From: Clostridium amylolyticum
GTDB taxonomy: Bacteria > Bacillota > Clostridia > Clostridiales > Clostridiaceae
Direction of reading: 5' to 3'
DNA: 64,000 nt
Assembly (NCBI RefSeq): GCF_900142075.1
Contig: NZ_FQZO01000012.1
Location: 20,373 to 84,372 of the forward strand
In this document: positions 41,957 through 50,543 of the stretch, piece by piece
How positions within the stretch are numbered: the stretch's first letter is position 1
Layout: each line of letters begins with the position of its first letter
The notes under the pieces: model-generated
Database searches by the model: none
The model's input: only the letters and a program-made list of their open reading frames with translations
Told to the model about the DNA's origin: nothing
Program-made: the position numbers and the translations under genes

Positions 41957-43276
41957 TTATATTCGTTTATTTACTTTCTTCATATAAAAGTAAACGGGAA
42001 TACCTAATATCATAAGAAGGATTCCATATAGAATACTTTCTAGTCCTGACCCATATATAGCCCAAAGAGCATAAATAAATCCTAGAACTGGTATTATAGT
42101 TTTACGAAATAATAACGTAAAGGGAACATTTTTATTTTCTTTTCTCCATAACTTTATTTCCGCAGCGGAGGTGGAGGCATATACAGGGAGTCCTGCTAGT
42201 GTGGCTAAAAGTATCATGAAAGTAAACACCTGTTGAAGGCTCTTGGTATAATTCATGGCTAATAATATGTTTCCTAATACTGCAGCAATTATTAAGGAAG
42301 AAGAAGGAGTTTTGAATTTTGGATTTACCTTTTCAAATATCTCAGGAAATATCCTATCTTTAGAGGCTGCGTAGGACATCCTAGCTGTGGTAAGTACACA
42401 AGCAAAGGTAGTGCCTAAAATGCTTAAAAGCTCAGTGATTATTATTACATTGGTAAGCCCTCCGCCAAAATAAGGTGTAAGCACTTCTTTCCACCTACCA
42501 TCCGCAGTTAATAAATCCTTAGGCGACACTGCGCCCATGGCTGTAAAGCTAAGAGCAAAATATAAAAGCACACCTAATAATATTCCAATTATGGTTCCAC
42601 GTTTTACATTCTTTTCTGGATTCTTTACTTCACCAGCGGTGATAGCAGCTGTTTCGAACCCAGTAAAGGCCCATAATGTAAGAGCTGCTGCAGCGGTAAC
42701 AGTACTTATTCCTTTACCCTCAGGAAAGGCTGGTTTAATGTACTCAGGGTTAAATCTACTTGCAGCCGCTATTATAAAAATAATAAATAAAATAATTTCA
42801 GCTACAGTGAGCACAGTTTGAAATATGCCAGCTCTCTTGACACCTATTATATTAATAAAGGTAAAAATCCATAAAATAGAACTTGTAAATAGGAAAGCAG
42901 CCATCCTACTTTCGCTTAATATAGGTATAAAAGAAGCTGCGTAGGCAGTGGTGCCAACTAGGGAGGCTATGCTTCCAATCCAAGAAGAGTTCCAGTATAG
43001 CCATGCATTAGAAAATCCAGCAAAGTTACCAAAGGCCAGCTTAGAATACTCATAAGGTCCACCCGTTACAGGATATTTAGAACCTAGATTTGCAAAAGAC
43101 AAAGCCATGAATATAGCGCCTACCCCGCTGATGACCCAAGCCATCATAGAAGCTCCAGGGCCGGACACCTCTGTTAATGATATAAGTAATATAAAAATAC
43201 CCGATCCCATCATATTACCCAGTACTAAGGCTGTGGTTATAAAAAGACCCAGGTCTTTTTTCAAGTTATCCTCCAT
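41957..43276 (-). CDS. APC-superfamily amino-acid permease
   Basis: 439 residues from the ATG at 43276 (MEDNLKKDLGLFITTALVLG), with AGGAAAGG 8 bases upstream; a longer open frame extends upstream but lacks a site. Twelve membrane segments; the N-terminal GNMMGSGIFILL is the substrate-binding helix-1 motif of APC transporters, and GFETAAITAGEVKNPEKNVKRGTIIG is the conserved helix 6-7 loop. Closest in style to arginine/ornithine or glutamate/GABA antiporters; the substrate is not assigned. It is transcribed alone toward ccdA. Confidence 0.88.
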   Translation of the reverse strand: MEDNLKKDLGLFITTALVLGNMMGSGIFILLISLTEVSGPGASMMAWVISGVGAIFMALSFANLGSKYPVTGGPYEYSKLAFGNFAGFSNAWLYWNSSWIGSIASLVGTTAYAASFIPILSESRMAAFLFTSSILWIFTFINIIGVKRAGIFQTVLTVAEIILFIIFIIAAASRFNPEYIKPAFPEGKGISTVTAAAALTLWAFTGFETAAITAGEVKNPEKNVKRGTIIGILLGVLLYFALSFTAMGAVSPKDLLTADGRWKEVLTPYFGGGLTNVIIITELLSILGTTFACVLTTARMSYAASKDRIFPEIFEKVNPKFKTPSSSLIIAAVLGNILLAMNYTKSLQQVFTFMILLATLAGLPVYASTSAAEIKLWRKENKNVPFTLLFRKTIIPVLGFIYALWAIYGSGLESILYGILLMILGIPVYFYMKKVNKRI

Positions 43277-43297
43277 ATATACACAATCCTTTCCTGG

Positions 43298-43440
43298 AAG
43301 ATGTTCCAAATTAAAATTTAGAATGCAGATTAATGAAACTTCTTCCTCGCACATAAAGCTTCAAGTGAAGGAATATGTAGCTTTATATGCTACGAAGAAG
43401 TAAGCGGCCATACCAAATTAAAATTTGGAATGTCTGCTTA
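43298..43440. repeat. Imperfect inverted repeat with flanking direct repeats
   Basis: Arms CTTCTTCCTCGCACATAAAGC and its near-complement ending CTACGAAGAAG pair over about 22 bases with 3-4 mismatches. The block is flanked by AAATTAAAATTTAGAATGCAG and AAATTAAAATTTGGAATGTC as direct repeats. It lies just upstream of the permease gene. It may be a degraded mobile element or a leader structure; no T-box motif is present. Confidence 0.45.
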
Positions 43441-43518
43441 AATATCACTGGTATATTTTACCGCACTAAAGTGCCCTAGTCAATAATAATTATCAAATGA
43501 AATGAGGTTTCATTTGAT

Positions 43519-43682
43519 TTAGAATTTAGAATGTAAAATGTAGAACGCCAGAAAAACCAACAATATATTAAAAAAAGAGCCAAAGGCTTCAAGCCTTTGG
43601 CTCTTGCCAATTATATTTGTAGAAACTCCGCCAGGAGTTTCCTCCTTCATTCTCAATTCTAAATTCTCAATTCTAAATTGCA
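43519..43682. repeat. Palindromic MITE-like element, copy B (inverted relative to copy A)
   Basis: Read on the minus strand it begins CAATTTAGAATTGAGAA, then GAAACTCCTGGCGGAGTTTC, then the central hairpin GAGCCAAAGGCTTGAAGCC..., then AATATATTGTTGGTTTTTCTGGC and a TIR-like end. The order and sequence match copy A. The two hairpins differ from copy A by paired changes that keep the stems. Confidence 0.8.
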
Positions 43683-43797
43683 CTTAGTGTAACGTAGTGC
43701 CGTGGTTAGAGTAATACTTTTTAGGAAAAAGTATTAATAGTGTCAATATTTTATTTTAAAAACATTCAGCTTAGTTTAAAATTATTATCATAAAAAA

Positions 43798-43812
43798 TGT
43801 CGAATAATGACA
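43798..43812 (+). promoter_or_regulatory. Possible activator-binding dyad upstream of the sigma-54 promoter
   Basis: TGTC-GAATAAT-GACA, centred about 92 bases upstream of the -24 GG, a normal distance for an enhancer bound by a LevR-type activator. A second palindrome, TAATTAT...ATAATTA, lies between it and the promoter. Neither was tested. Confidence 0.35.
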
Positions 43813-43895
43813 CAAGGGTAGGAAAATTAATTATAAAACATAATTACCATATGTAAATGGCTATAAATAAGGGGTTAAGGAATTAGATATATTTT

Positions 43896-43911
43896 TGGCA
43901 CGAAGATTGCT
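43896..43911 (+). promoter_or_regulatory. Sigma-54 (-24/-12) promoter
   Basis: TGGCACGAAGATTGCT matches the consensus TGGCAC-N5-TTGCW at every defined position, with the GG and GC dinucleotides 12 bases apart. It lies 66 bases before the LevR-type regulator gene, which itself encodes a sigma-54 activator. Confidence 0.9.
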
Positions 43912-43976
43912 ATATATTTTTGTGTAACATTAAAAACCACAATATACATCCTTCACCCTAAGGAGGTTAGGAAGTA

Positions 43977-46667
43977 ATGAACAATAAGGAAAAGATATTA
44001 CAGGCTTTAATAGAATCCTTTAATAACAATAAGGGGGAGGAAAGTATTGGTGTCACATCTACAGAGTTAGCAGAAAAGTTAGATATGAGAAGAAATGTGG
44101 TTAGTTTACATTTAAATGAACTTTTTAGAGAAGGACTTGTGAAGAAGACCAATACTAGACCGGTTTATTTTAATGCGGTAAACAAGGATAAAGCTTTGCA
44201 TATTGTCCAAGAGGAAGTTGATACCTTTAAAGAGCTTATAGGAAGCAAAGGAAGCTTAAAAGTACAGGTGGATCAATGTAAGGTAGCTGCTTCTTATCCA
44301 GATAATGGACTTCCAGTGCTATTAACAGGTGAAAGTGGAGTGGGAAAAAGCTATATGGCTCAGCTCATATGCGAATATGCTAGAAGCAATGGCTATATAG
44401 ATGAAGACTCTCCTTTTGTAGTGTTTAACTGTGCTGAGTATGCAAACAATAAAGAATTGCTTTCCGCTAAACTATTTGGATTCCAAAAAGGTGCATTTAC
44501 TGGTGCCAATACAGATATGATCGGTCTTATTGAAGAAGCTGATAATGGATATTTGTTTTTAGACGAAGTTCATAGACTCTCTCCTGAAGGACAAGAAAAA
44601 TTATTTCTTCTAATGGATAAAGGCGTGTTTAATAGATTAGGAGAAACTGGTGAACTAAGAAAAGCAAATATAAGGTTTGTATTTGCAACTACAGAGCAGC
44701 CAGAAAACGTTCTGCTAGAGACCTTTATGAGAAGGATACCTCTTCAAATAAAGATACCATCTTTTTCAGATAGACCTTTAAAGGAAAAACTTCAACTTAT
44801 CTATAGGTTTTATAAGGAAGAAGCTTTAAAGACTGGATATGACATTCAAGTGAGTAAAGTGGTATTAAATGCACTTATAACCAACAAGCTTAATGGCAAT
44901 ATTGGAAAGCTGATGAATCTTATAAAGTATAGTAGTGCTTATGCTTATAAAGAAAGTATTAGCACAAAAAAAGATAAAATTTATGTAAGATTAAATGACT
45001 TGCCTTATGACTTTATTAATTATGATGCTAACGACCAAAAATCTAATTTGAAGGATATGTATATCTCTTTAAAAGAAGATTATGAAGGCTTAGAAGAAGT
45101 GATTAATGATAAAAATGCTATTAATGAAAGAATAATAAGGTTAGCTGAAATCACAGAGGAAAATGAAAATAACTTTGAATCTAAGGAGCTTATTTTCAAA
45201 GAAGCCGCAGAAGTATTAAATGAAATTACAGATGAAATTATATTTAATAAAGATGAATTTGATTTTGAAATATTTCCTTTAGAAATATTAGAAAGAACAG
45301 TGGTAGATGGTCTTAAGTTTTTAGAAAATCACTATGGATTAAAATACTACGGCAATACTTCTGATGTTATAAGCAAAAGTTTAAGTTATTTTATGCATAA
45401 TGCTTATGATGCTTCAAAGAAAGAAAAAAAATTATTATTAAAAGCAGAAGAGATATTAAGAAAAACTTTACCGAGATATTATCTTATAACCAATAAGCTT
45501 ATCAGCATAATAGAACTAAATATAGATTATAAGTTTGACGTGAGAGAAATGATATTTTTCATATATTTCTTATACAGTATTAACAGTAAAAATGAGCCAG
45601 CTATTAATTCTATAATAATAGCTCATGGATATTCTACAGCCAGCAGTATTGCTAGTGTTGCTAATAAGCTAGTGGGAGAATTTATATTTGAAGCCTTTGA
45701 TATGCCCTTAGATGTATCCAGTGAAGAAATATCCAAAGAAATAAAAAAATATTTAGAAACTGCAGATACTTCCAAGGGGTTAATAGCATTAGTGGACATG
45801 GGATCTTTAGAAAACCTCCATGAGTCACTTAGAGATGTTGTGAAGAATGACATAGCTGTTATCAATAATATTACAACCCAGATAGCATTAGAGGTAGGTT
45901 TCAAAATTAATCAAGGTTCTACCATACGAGAGATAGTAGAAAGTGTTGATAAATGGAACAAAATAAAGTGCCAATATGTAAGGTACAGCAATAACAAGAA
46001 AAATGTAATTTTAACCACTTGTATATCTGGTATGGGTACAGCCATTAAAATAAGGGATTTAATGAGAGAGTGCATTGACGACACAGGTATTGAAATTATG
46101 GCTTATGACTTCAATAAGCTTAAGAACAATAATGTTGAAGATGAGATTTTCAAAGAATTCAATGTGCTTTTGGTGGTAGGAACAAGTAAGCTAAGTATTT
46201 CAGGGATACCTTATATAAATATGGAAGAGCTGGTATCAGGAGAAGGACAAAGAATACTAAATATAGTGCTTAAAAATAAACTGAAAAACAAAACCATAGA
46301 GGATATTAACACCAATATAATAAAGAAATTTTCTATTGAGAACATTCTTAATAGGTTAACCATATTAAATCCTAACAAGATAATAGACCAAGTTGAAAGA
46401 GCTATTTCAGATATTGAAATAGGTATAAGAAAGCAGTTTAGCAACAATTTAAAGATAAGCTTACTAATTCATATATCTTGTCTTATTGAAAGGCTTATAG
46501 TTAGAGACTATATAGACATTATGCAAGGACATGAAGAATTTGAAGTTTTGCATGAAGATTTTATAAATTTAATAAAAGCTGCTTTTAGCGAAATAACAAA
46601 GATATATAAAGTTGATATGCCTATTGGTGAAATACAAATGATATATGAAATTATAAATAATATGTAG
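43977..46667 (+). CDS. levR: LevR-type sigma-54-dependent PTS activator
   Basis: 896 residues. An N-terminal winged-helix domain (about 1-70) is followed by the AAA+ sigma-54 activator domain with Walker A GESGVGKS (118-125) and GAFTGAN (172-178), the loop that contacts sigma-54. Then come a PRD (about 430-540), an EIIA-Man-like domain (NSIIIAHGYSTASS), an EIIB-like domain (NVILTTCISGMGTAIKIRD) and a second PRD (about 790-896). Phosphorylation of PRD/EIIA histidines by HPr and the cognate EIIB tunes activity to sugar supply. The gene lies downstream of a perfect sigma-54 promoter, so autogenous activation is likely. AAGGAGG precedes the ATG. Confidence 0.9.
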   Translation: MNNKEKILQALIESFNNNKGEESIGVTSTELAEKLDMRRNVVSLHLNELFREGLVKKTNTRPVYFNAVNKDKALHIVQEEVDTFKELIGSKGSLKVQVDQCKVAASYPDNGLPVLLTGESGVGKSYMAQLICEYARSNGYIDEDSPFVVFNCAEYANNKELLSAKLFGFQKGAFTGANTDMIGLIEEADNGYLFLDEVHRLSPEGQEKLFLLMDKGVFNRLGETGELRKANIRFVFATTEQPENVLLETFMRRIPLQIKIPSFSDRPLKEKLQLIYRFYKEEALKTGYDIQVSKVVLNALITNKLNGNIGKLMNLIKYSSAYAYKESISTKKDKIYVRLNDLPYDFINYDANDQKSNLKDMYISLKEDYEGLEEVINDKNAINERIIRLAEITEENENNFESKELIFKEAAEVLNEITDEIIFNKDEFDFEIFPLEILERTVVDGLKFLENHYGLKYYGNTSDVISKSLSYFMHNAYDASKKEKKLLLKAEEILRKTLPRYYLITNKLISIIELNIDYKFDVREMIFFIYFLYSINSKNEPAINSIIIAHGYSTASSIASVANKLVGEFIFEAFDMPLDVSSEEISKEIKKYLETADTSKGLIALVDMGSLENLHESLRDVVKNDIAVINNITTQIALEVGFKINQGSTIREIVESVDKWNKIKCQYVRYSNNKKNVILTTCISGMGTAIKIRDLMRECIDDTGIEIMAYDFNKLKNNNVEDEIFKEFNVLLVVGTSKLSISGIPYINMEELVSGEGQRILNIVLKNKLKNKTIEDINTNIIKKFSIENILNRLTILNPNKIIDQVERAISDIEIGIRKQFSNNLKISLLIHISCLIERLIVRDYIDIMQGHEEFEVLHEDFINLIKAAFSEITKIYKVDMPIGEIQMIYEIINNM

Positions 46668-46702
46668 AAATTTATAGCTTTAGTTTTAGGAGGAAGGATT
46701 AA

Positions 46703-47113
46703 ATGTATAACATTATATTAGCATCTCATGGAGACATGGCAAAATATACATTAAAGACTTGTGAGATGATTTTAGGGGAACAAGAAGGGGTAGACTCCTT
46801 ATGTCTTCAGCCAGGACAAACAAAAGATAATTATGAAGCAGAGCTGAAGGAAAAAATAAATGCTTGTGAAGGAGGTGAAGTGCTAGTTCTTGCAGATATA
46901 TATGGTGGTACACCCTTTAATTCAGCTATAACCCATATTTTAAGAGGCAATAATAACATAACATTATTAACTGGTTTTAATCTACCTATGGTTATCCATG
47001 CTCTTATGAATAGGGAGAGAGAAATTAAAGAGGTAATAGCAGAAATTCAAGATGTAGGGACAGAAGGAATAAGAGATGTAAATGAAATGCTGAATTCAAA
47101 AGATAATGAATAA
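46703..47113 (+). CDS. PTS mannose-family EIIA component
   Basis: 136 residues, EIIA-Man fold. Phosphorylation site His9 in MYNIILASHGDMAKYTLK, and the conserved VLADIYGGTPFNSA. It receives phosphate from HPr and passes it to the EIIB encoded three genes downstream. AGGAGGAAGG precedes the ATG. Gene order EIIA-EIIC-EIID-EIIB followed by Kdu/Kdg enzymes indicates uptake of an unsaturated uronic-acid oligosaccharide from glycosaminoglycans; this is inferred from context. Confidence 0.93.
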   Translation: MYNIILASHGDMAKYTLKTCEMILGEQEGVDSLCLQPGQTKDNYEAELKEKINACEGGEVLVLADIYGGTPFNSAITHILRGNNNITLLTGFNLPMVIHALMNREREIKEVIAEIQDVGTEGIRDVNEMLNSKDNE

Positions 47114-47135
47114 ATTTTAACGGGGGTGCAGTTTA

Positions 47136-47927
47136 ATGCAAGCTATTAACATTAGTAACATTCAAATTATATTACTAGTAGTATTTGCAGCAATAGCAAT
47201 ACTAGATCAGCTTACAACGTTATTATGCCTAGATAAGCCAATATTTGTGGGACTTTTTGTAGGACTAATAATGGGGGATTTAAGAACAGGATTAATAGTA
47301 GGTGGAGCAGTTCAGCTTATGAGTTCAGGTCTTATTACTGCTGGAGGTACCACTATACCAGATTATATATGCGGAACTACACTAGGAATAGTTATAGCAT
47401 CTGTAAGTGGACAGGGGCCAGAGTTTGGAATAGCTATGGCAGCAGCATTATCAGCAATATTTGCTTATTTTGATATAGTAGCTAGATATACTAATGTATT
47501 CTTCCAAAGAAAAGCAGAAAAATATTGGGAGAATGATGACTTTGAAGGAGTAGAAAGAATGAATATCATGGGAGCAATTCCATGGGGACTTTCTAGAGCA
47601 TTACCACTTTTAATAGTTTTAGTAATACTTAAGACAGCTGGAGTAGATACAGTGCAATTTGCCATAGCTCAGATACCAAAATGGCTTATGAGTGGATTAA
47701 AAGTGTCAGGACAAATATTACCTGTAGTAGGAATAGCAGTACTTCTTAGAATATTAAACACCAAAGAATTTATACCATTTTTATTAATAGGTTTCGGATT
47801 AGCAGCTTATTTAAACATACCAATGCTAGGAGTAGCTTTATTTGGACTATCGATGTCACTAATAATGTTTAAAAGCAGAACAAGATTAGTACCTGCAGTA
47901 AATGGAGGAGATGATGAAGATGAATAA
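47136..47927 (+). CDS. PTS mannose-family EIIC component
   Basis: 263 residues with about seven to eight membrane segments. FVGLFVGLIMGDLRTGLIVGGAVQLMSSGLITAGGTTIPDY is the conserved EIIC-Man signature; GPEFGIAMAAALSAIFAYFDI follows. Together with EIID it forms the translocation channel. GGGGGTG lies upstream of the ATG. Its 3' end overlaps the start of EIID. Confidence 0.93.
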   Translation: MQAINISNIQIILLVVFAAIAILDQLTTLLCLDKPIFVGLFVGLIMGDLRTGLIVGGAVQLMSSGLITAGGTTIPDYICGTTLGIVIASVSGQGPEFGIAMAAALSAIFAYFDIVARYTNVFFQRKAEKYWENDDFEGVERMNIMGAIPWGLSRALPLLIVLVILKTAGVDTVQFAIAQIPKWLMSGLKVSGQILPVVGIAVLLRILNTKEFIPFLLIGFGLAAYLNIPMLGVALFGLSMSLIMFKSRTRLVPAVNGGDDEDE

Positions 47928-48768
47928 TCAAGTAGTAAATACAGAAGATAGAAAAGTAACGGAAAAAGACCTTAAAAGGGTTTATAAAAGATGGTTATTC
48001 ACATCACAATTAGGTTGGAACTATGAAAGAATGCAAGGTTTAGGCTATACCTATACCATGATGCCTCTTCTTAGAAAATTCTATAAGAAACCTGAAGAAC
48101 TAAAAGAGATGGTTAAGGTTCACATGCAGTTTTTCAATACTCATCCTCACGTAGCACCTATAGTTCTTGGAGCAGATATAGCTATTGAGGAAAACAAAGG
48201 TATTGAAGGTAAGGAAGCTGTTCTAGGAATAAAGACAGGTTTGATGGGACCACTAGCTGGTATAGGAGATACCTTAAATGGGGTAATTGCAAAATCAGTA
48301 TTTGGAGGTATTGCAGGTTCTTTAGCTTTAGGCCTAAAGTCTGGTGGAGCTTTAATGCTACCACTGGTAGGAATATTTTTATACACTTCTTACAACTTCT
48401 TTGCTTGGTGGTTAAGATGGGTATTCTTAAAGCTTGGATATAAAGAAGGGGTAAAGCTGGTAAGCAACCTAAGCGGAAAACTTAAATACATTACTGAAGC
48501 TGCCAATGTACTAGGTGTTACTGTAATCGGTGCTATGATACCACTTACTGTAAGAATAGGTACTAAATATAGCTATAAGATAGGTGAGAAGGTAACCAAT
48601 GTTCAAACTGACTTTATAGATAAATTAATGCCAGCATTAATACCAGCTTTAATGGTAGGACTAATATACTGGTTATTAGGAAAGAAAAAGATGAGCTCAA
48701 CTAAAGCTATATTAGTAGTTATAGTAATAGGAGTAATTTTTGGAGGGCTATTCCCTATATTAGGATAA
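47920..48768 (+). CDS. PTS mannose-family EIID component
   Basis: 282 residues from the ATG at 47920, chosen because GGAGGAG ends 9 bases upstream; earlier in-frame ATGs overlap that site. TSQLGWNYERMQGLGYTYTMMPLL is the typical EIID-Man N-terminus, and GLMGPLAGIGDTLNGVI is the conserved loop. It has a C-terminal membrane region and associates with EIIC. It overlaps the EIIC gene by 8 bases, consistent with translational coupling. Confidence 0.92.
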   Translation: MNNQVVNTEDRKVTEKDLKRVYKRWLFTSQLGWNYERMQGLGYTYTMMPLLRKFYKKPEELKEMVKVHMQFFNTHPHVAPIVLGADIAIEENKGIEGKEAVLGIKTGLMGPLAGIGDTLNGVIAKSVFGGIAGSLALGLKSGGALMLPLVGIFLYTSYNFFAWWLRWVFLKLGYKEGVKLVSNLSGKLKYITEAANVLGVTVIGAMIPLTVRIGTKYSYKIGEKVTNVQTDFIDKLMPALIPALMVGLIYWLLGKKKMSSTKAILVVIVIGVIFGGLFPILG

Positions 48769-48783
48769 TGGAAGGAGAAGATT

Positions 48784-49269
48784 ATGGTACTTAACGTAAG
48801 AATAGATGACAGAATGATACATGGCCAGGTAGCAGCTATATGGTGCAATAAGCTAAAAACCACAAGAATAATGGTAGCTAATGACGAGGTAGCTAGCGAT
48901 GAAATAAGAAAGATGACACTTAAGATGGCTGTACCAGCAGGAATAAAATCATCCATTATTTCCAAAGAAAAAGCTGCTACTAATATGGCAGCAGGTAAAT
49001 ATGATGCAGAAAGAATGCTTTTAATATTAACAAAACCTCAAGATGCTGTGGAATTAATAGAAAAAGGCATGAAAATTGAAAGTATCAATGTAGGAAACTT
49101 AGGATTTAGAGATGATACTATCCAAATTAAAAGATCAATAAATGTTACTAAAGAAGAAGCAGAAGCTTTTAGAAAGTTAGATTCTATGGGAGTTAAGCTA
49201 ACAGCAATAATGGTTCCTGATGAAAGTGAAAACAATCTAATGGATTATTTAAGCCAAGCTGGATTATAA
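48784..49269 (+). CDS. PTS mannose-family EIIB component
   Basis: 161 residues, cytoplasmic. The active-site segment NVRIDDRMIHGQVAAIW places the phosphorylated His at residue 13. It transfers phosphate from EIIA to the incoming sugar, and in LevR systems also phosphorylates the regulator. AAGGAGAAG precedes the ATG. A hairpin after this gene separates transporter from catabolic genes. Confidence 0.93.
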   Translation: MVLNVRIDDRMIHGQVAAIWCNKLKTTRIMVANDEVASDEIRKMTLKMAVPAGIKSSIISKEKAATNMAAGKYDAERMLLILTKPQDAVELIEKGMKIESINVGNLGFRDDTIQIKRSINVTKEEAEAFRKLDSMGVKLTAIMVPDESENNLMDYLSQAGL

Positions 49270-49274
49270 AATTT

Positions 49275-49304
49275 AAAATAGGGTGCTTTACTGCATCCTA
49301 TTTT
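49275..49304 (+). terminator. Intercistronic hairpin between PTS and catabolic genes
   Basis: AAAATAGGGTGC and GCATCCTATTTT pair over 12 positions (one G-U) around TTTACT, ending in a T run. It may cause partial termination or protect the 3' end of the PTS transcript, giving different levels of the two halves of the operon. Confidence 0.6.
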
Positions 49305-49327
49305 AATGATAATTTGGAGGATTTCAT

Positions 49328-50518
49328 ATGATTAAGGCCCTGAACTTAGAAAAAATTCAGAACAAAGATAAATTTGAAAATGAAAAGATTCTTACTAAGG
49401 AAGAAGTAAAAAAAGCTTTAGATTTTATAATAAAGAAAATAGATGAGAATTTAGATACTTTCACAGATAAATATCCTACTCCTGCTTCCTTTAACAATAT
49501 TTATAAGCCTATAGACAATATTGAGTGGACCAATGGGTTTTGGACGGGAATGCTTTGGATGGCTTATGAATATACCGGTGATGATAAGTACTTAAAGGCA
49601 GCAGAGATTCAAGTGGAAAGCTACATTCATAGAATTGAAAATAAAATTGAGGTATCACATCATGACCTTGGTTTTCTATATTCCTTATCCTGTGTAGCTG
49701 CATATAAAATTACAGGAAATAAAGCTGCTAAGGAAGCGGCTTTAAAGGCAGCAAAGCACCTTACTACAAGATATCAAGAAAAGGGTAAATTTATTCAAGC
49801 TTGGGGAGATTTAGGGGCAAAAGACAATTATAGACTTATAATAGATTGTCTTTTAAACATACCACTACTTTATTGGGCGGCTGAGGAAACAGGAGATAAA
49901 TCCTATTATGAAATGGCTTATAACCATTACATATCTGCAGCTAATAACGTAATTAGAGATGATGCTTCTACCTTCCATACCTTTTACTTTGACCCTGAAA
50001 CCGGTGAACCTATAAAAGGGGTAACAAGACAAGGTTATTCAGATACTTCCTGCTGGGCAAGAGGACAAGCTTGGGGAATTTATGGGGTTCCATTAACTTA
50101 TATATACACTAAAGATAGTGATGCTGAAAGGGTTTATAAATCCCTGCTTAACTATTTTATTAACAGGCTACCTGAAGACAAGGTATGCTTTTGGGATTTA
50201 ATCTTCAATGATGGAGATGATCAAAGCAGAGACTCTTCTGCCGCTGCCATTGCAGTTTGCGGTATGTTAGAAATGGATAAATGGCTAAAAGAAGAAGACG
50301 AGTGTAAAGAGTTTTACAAGAAAACCGCTCATGGAATCTTAAGAAGCTTAATAGAAAAGTATACTTCTGAAGACTGTGAAGAGTGCAATGGAATATTGCT
50401 TCATGGGGTTTACTCCTGGCATTCAGGAAAAGGTGTAGATGAGTGCAACATATGGGGAGACTACTATTACATGGAAGCCCTAATGAGACTTTATACTAAT
50501 TGGAAACTATATTGGTAA
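49328..50518 (+). CDS. ugl: Unsaturated glucuronyl hydrolase, GH88
   Basis: 396 residues without a signal peptide, forming an alpha6/alpha6 barrel. The two essential aspartates of the family are seen at Asp113 (SHHDLGFLYSLS) and Asp173 (LIIDCLLNIPLLYWA); WTNGFWTGMLWMAYE is the conserved barrel start. It hydrates the C4-C5 double bond of unsaturated glucuronic acid and releases it from the disaccharides left by polysaccharide lyases. The cytoplasmic location fits PTS import. The product spontaneously opens to the substrate of KduI, encoded next. Confidence 0.93.
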   Translation: MIKALNLEKIQNKDKFENEKILTKEEVKKALDFIIKKIDENLDTFTDKYPTPASFNNIYKPIDNIEWTNGFWTGMLWMAYEYTGDDKYLKAAEIQVESYIHRIENKIEVSHHDLGFLYSLSCVAAYKITGNKAAKEAALKAAKHLTTRYQEKGKFIQAWGDLGAKDNYRLIIDCLLNIPLLYWAAEETGDKSYYEMAYNHYISAANNVIRDDASTFHTFYFDPETGEPIKGVTRQGYSDTSCWARGQAWGIYGVPLTYIYTKDSDAERVYKSLLNYFINRLPEDKVCFWDLIFNDGDDQSRDSSAAAIAVCGMLEMDKWLKEEDECKEFYKKTAHGILRSLIEKYTSEDCEECNGILLHGVYSWHSGKGVDECNIWGDYYYMEALMRLYTNWKLYW

Positions 50519-50543
50519 AAATAAAAAGAATGGAGTGATTTAA

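Noticed and set aside
43277..43354. Longer N-terminus for the permease
   Set aside because: The upstream codons run through repeat sequence, lack a ribosome-binding site and do not resemble APC transporters; the ATG at 43276 has AGGAAAGG at good spacing.
43277..43500. T-box leader for the amino-acid permease
   Set aside because: The minus strand lacks the conserved AGGGTGGNACCGCG antiterminator motif.
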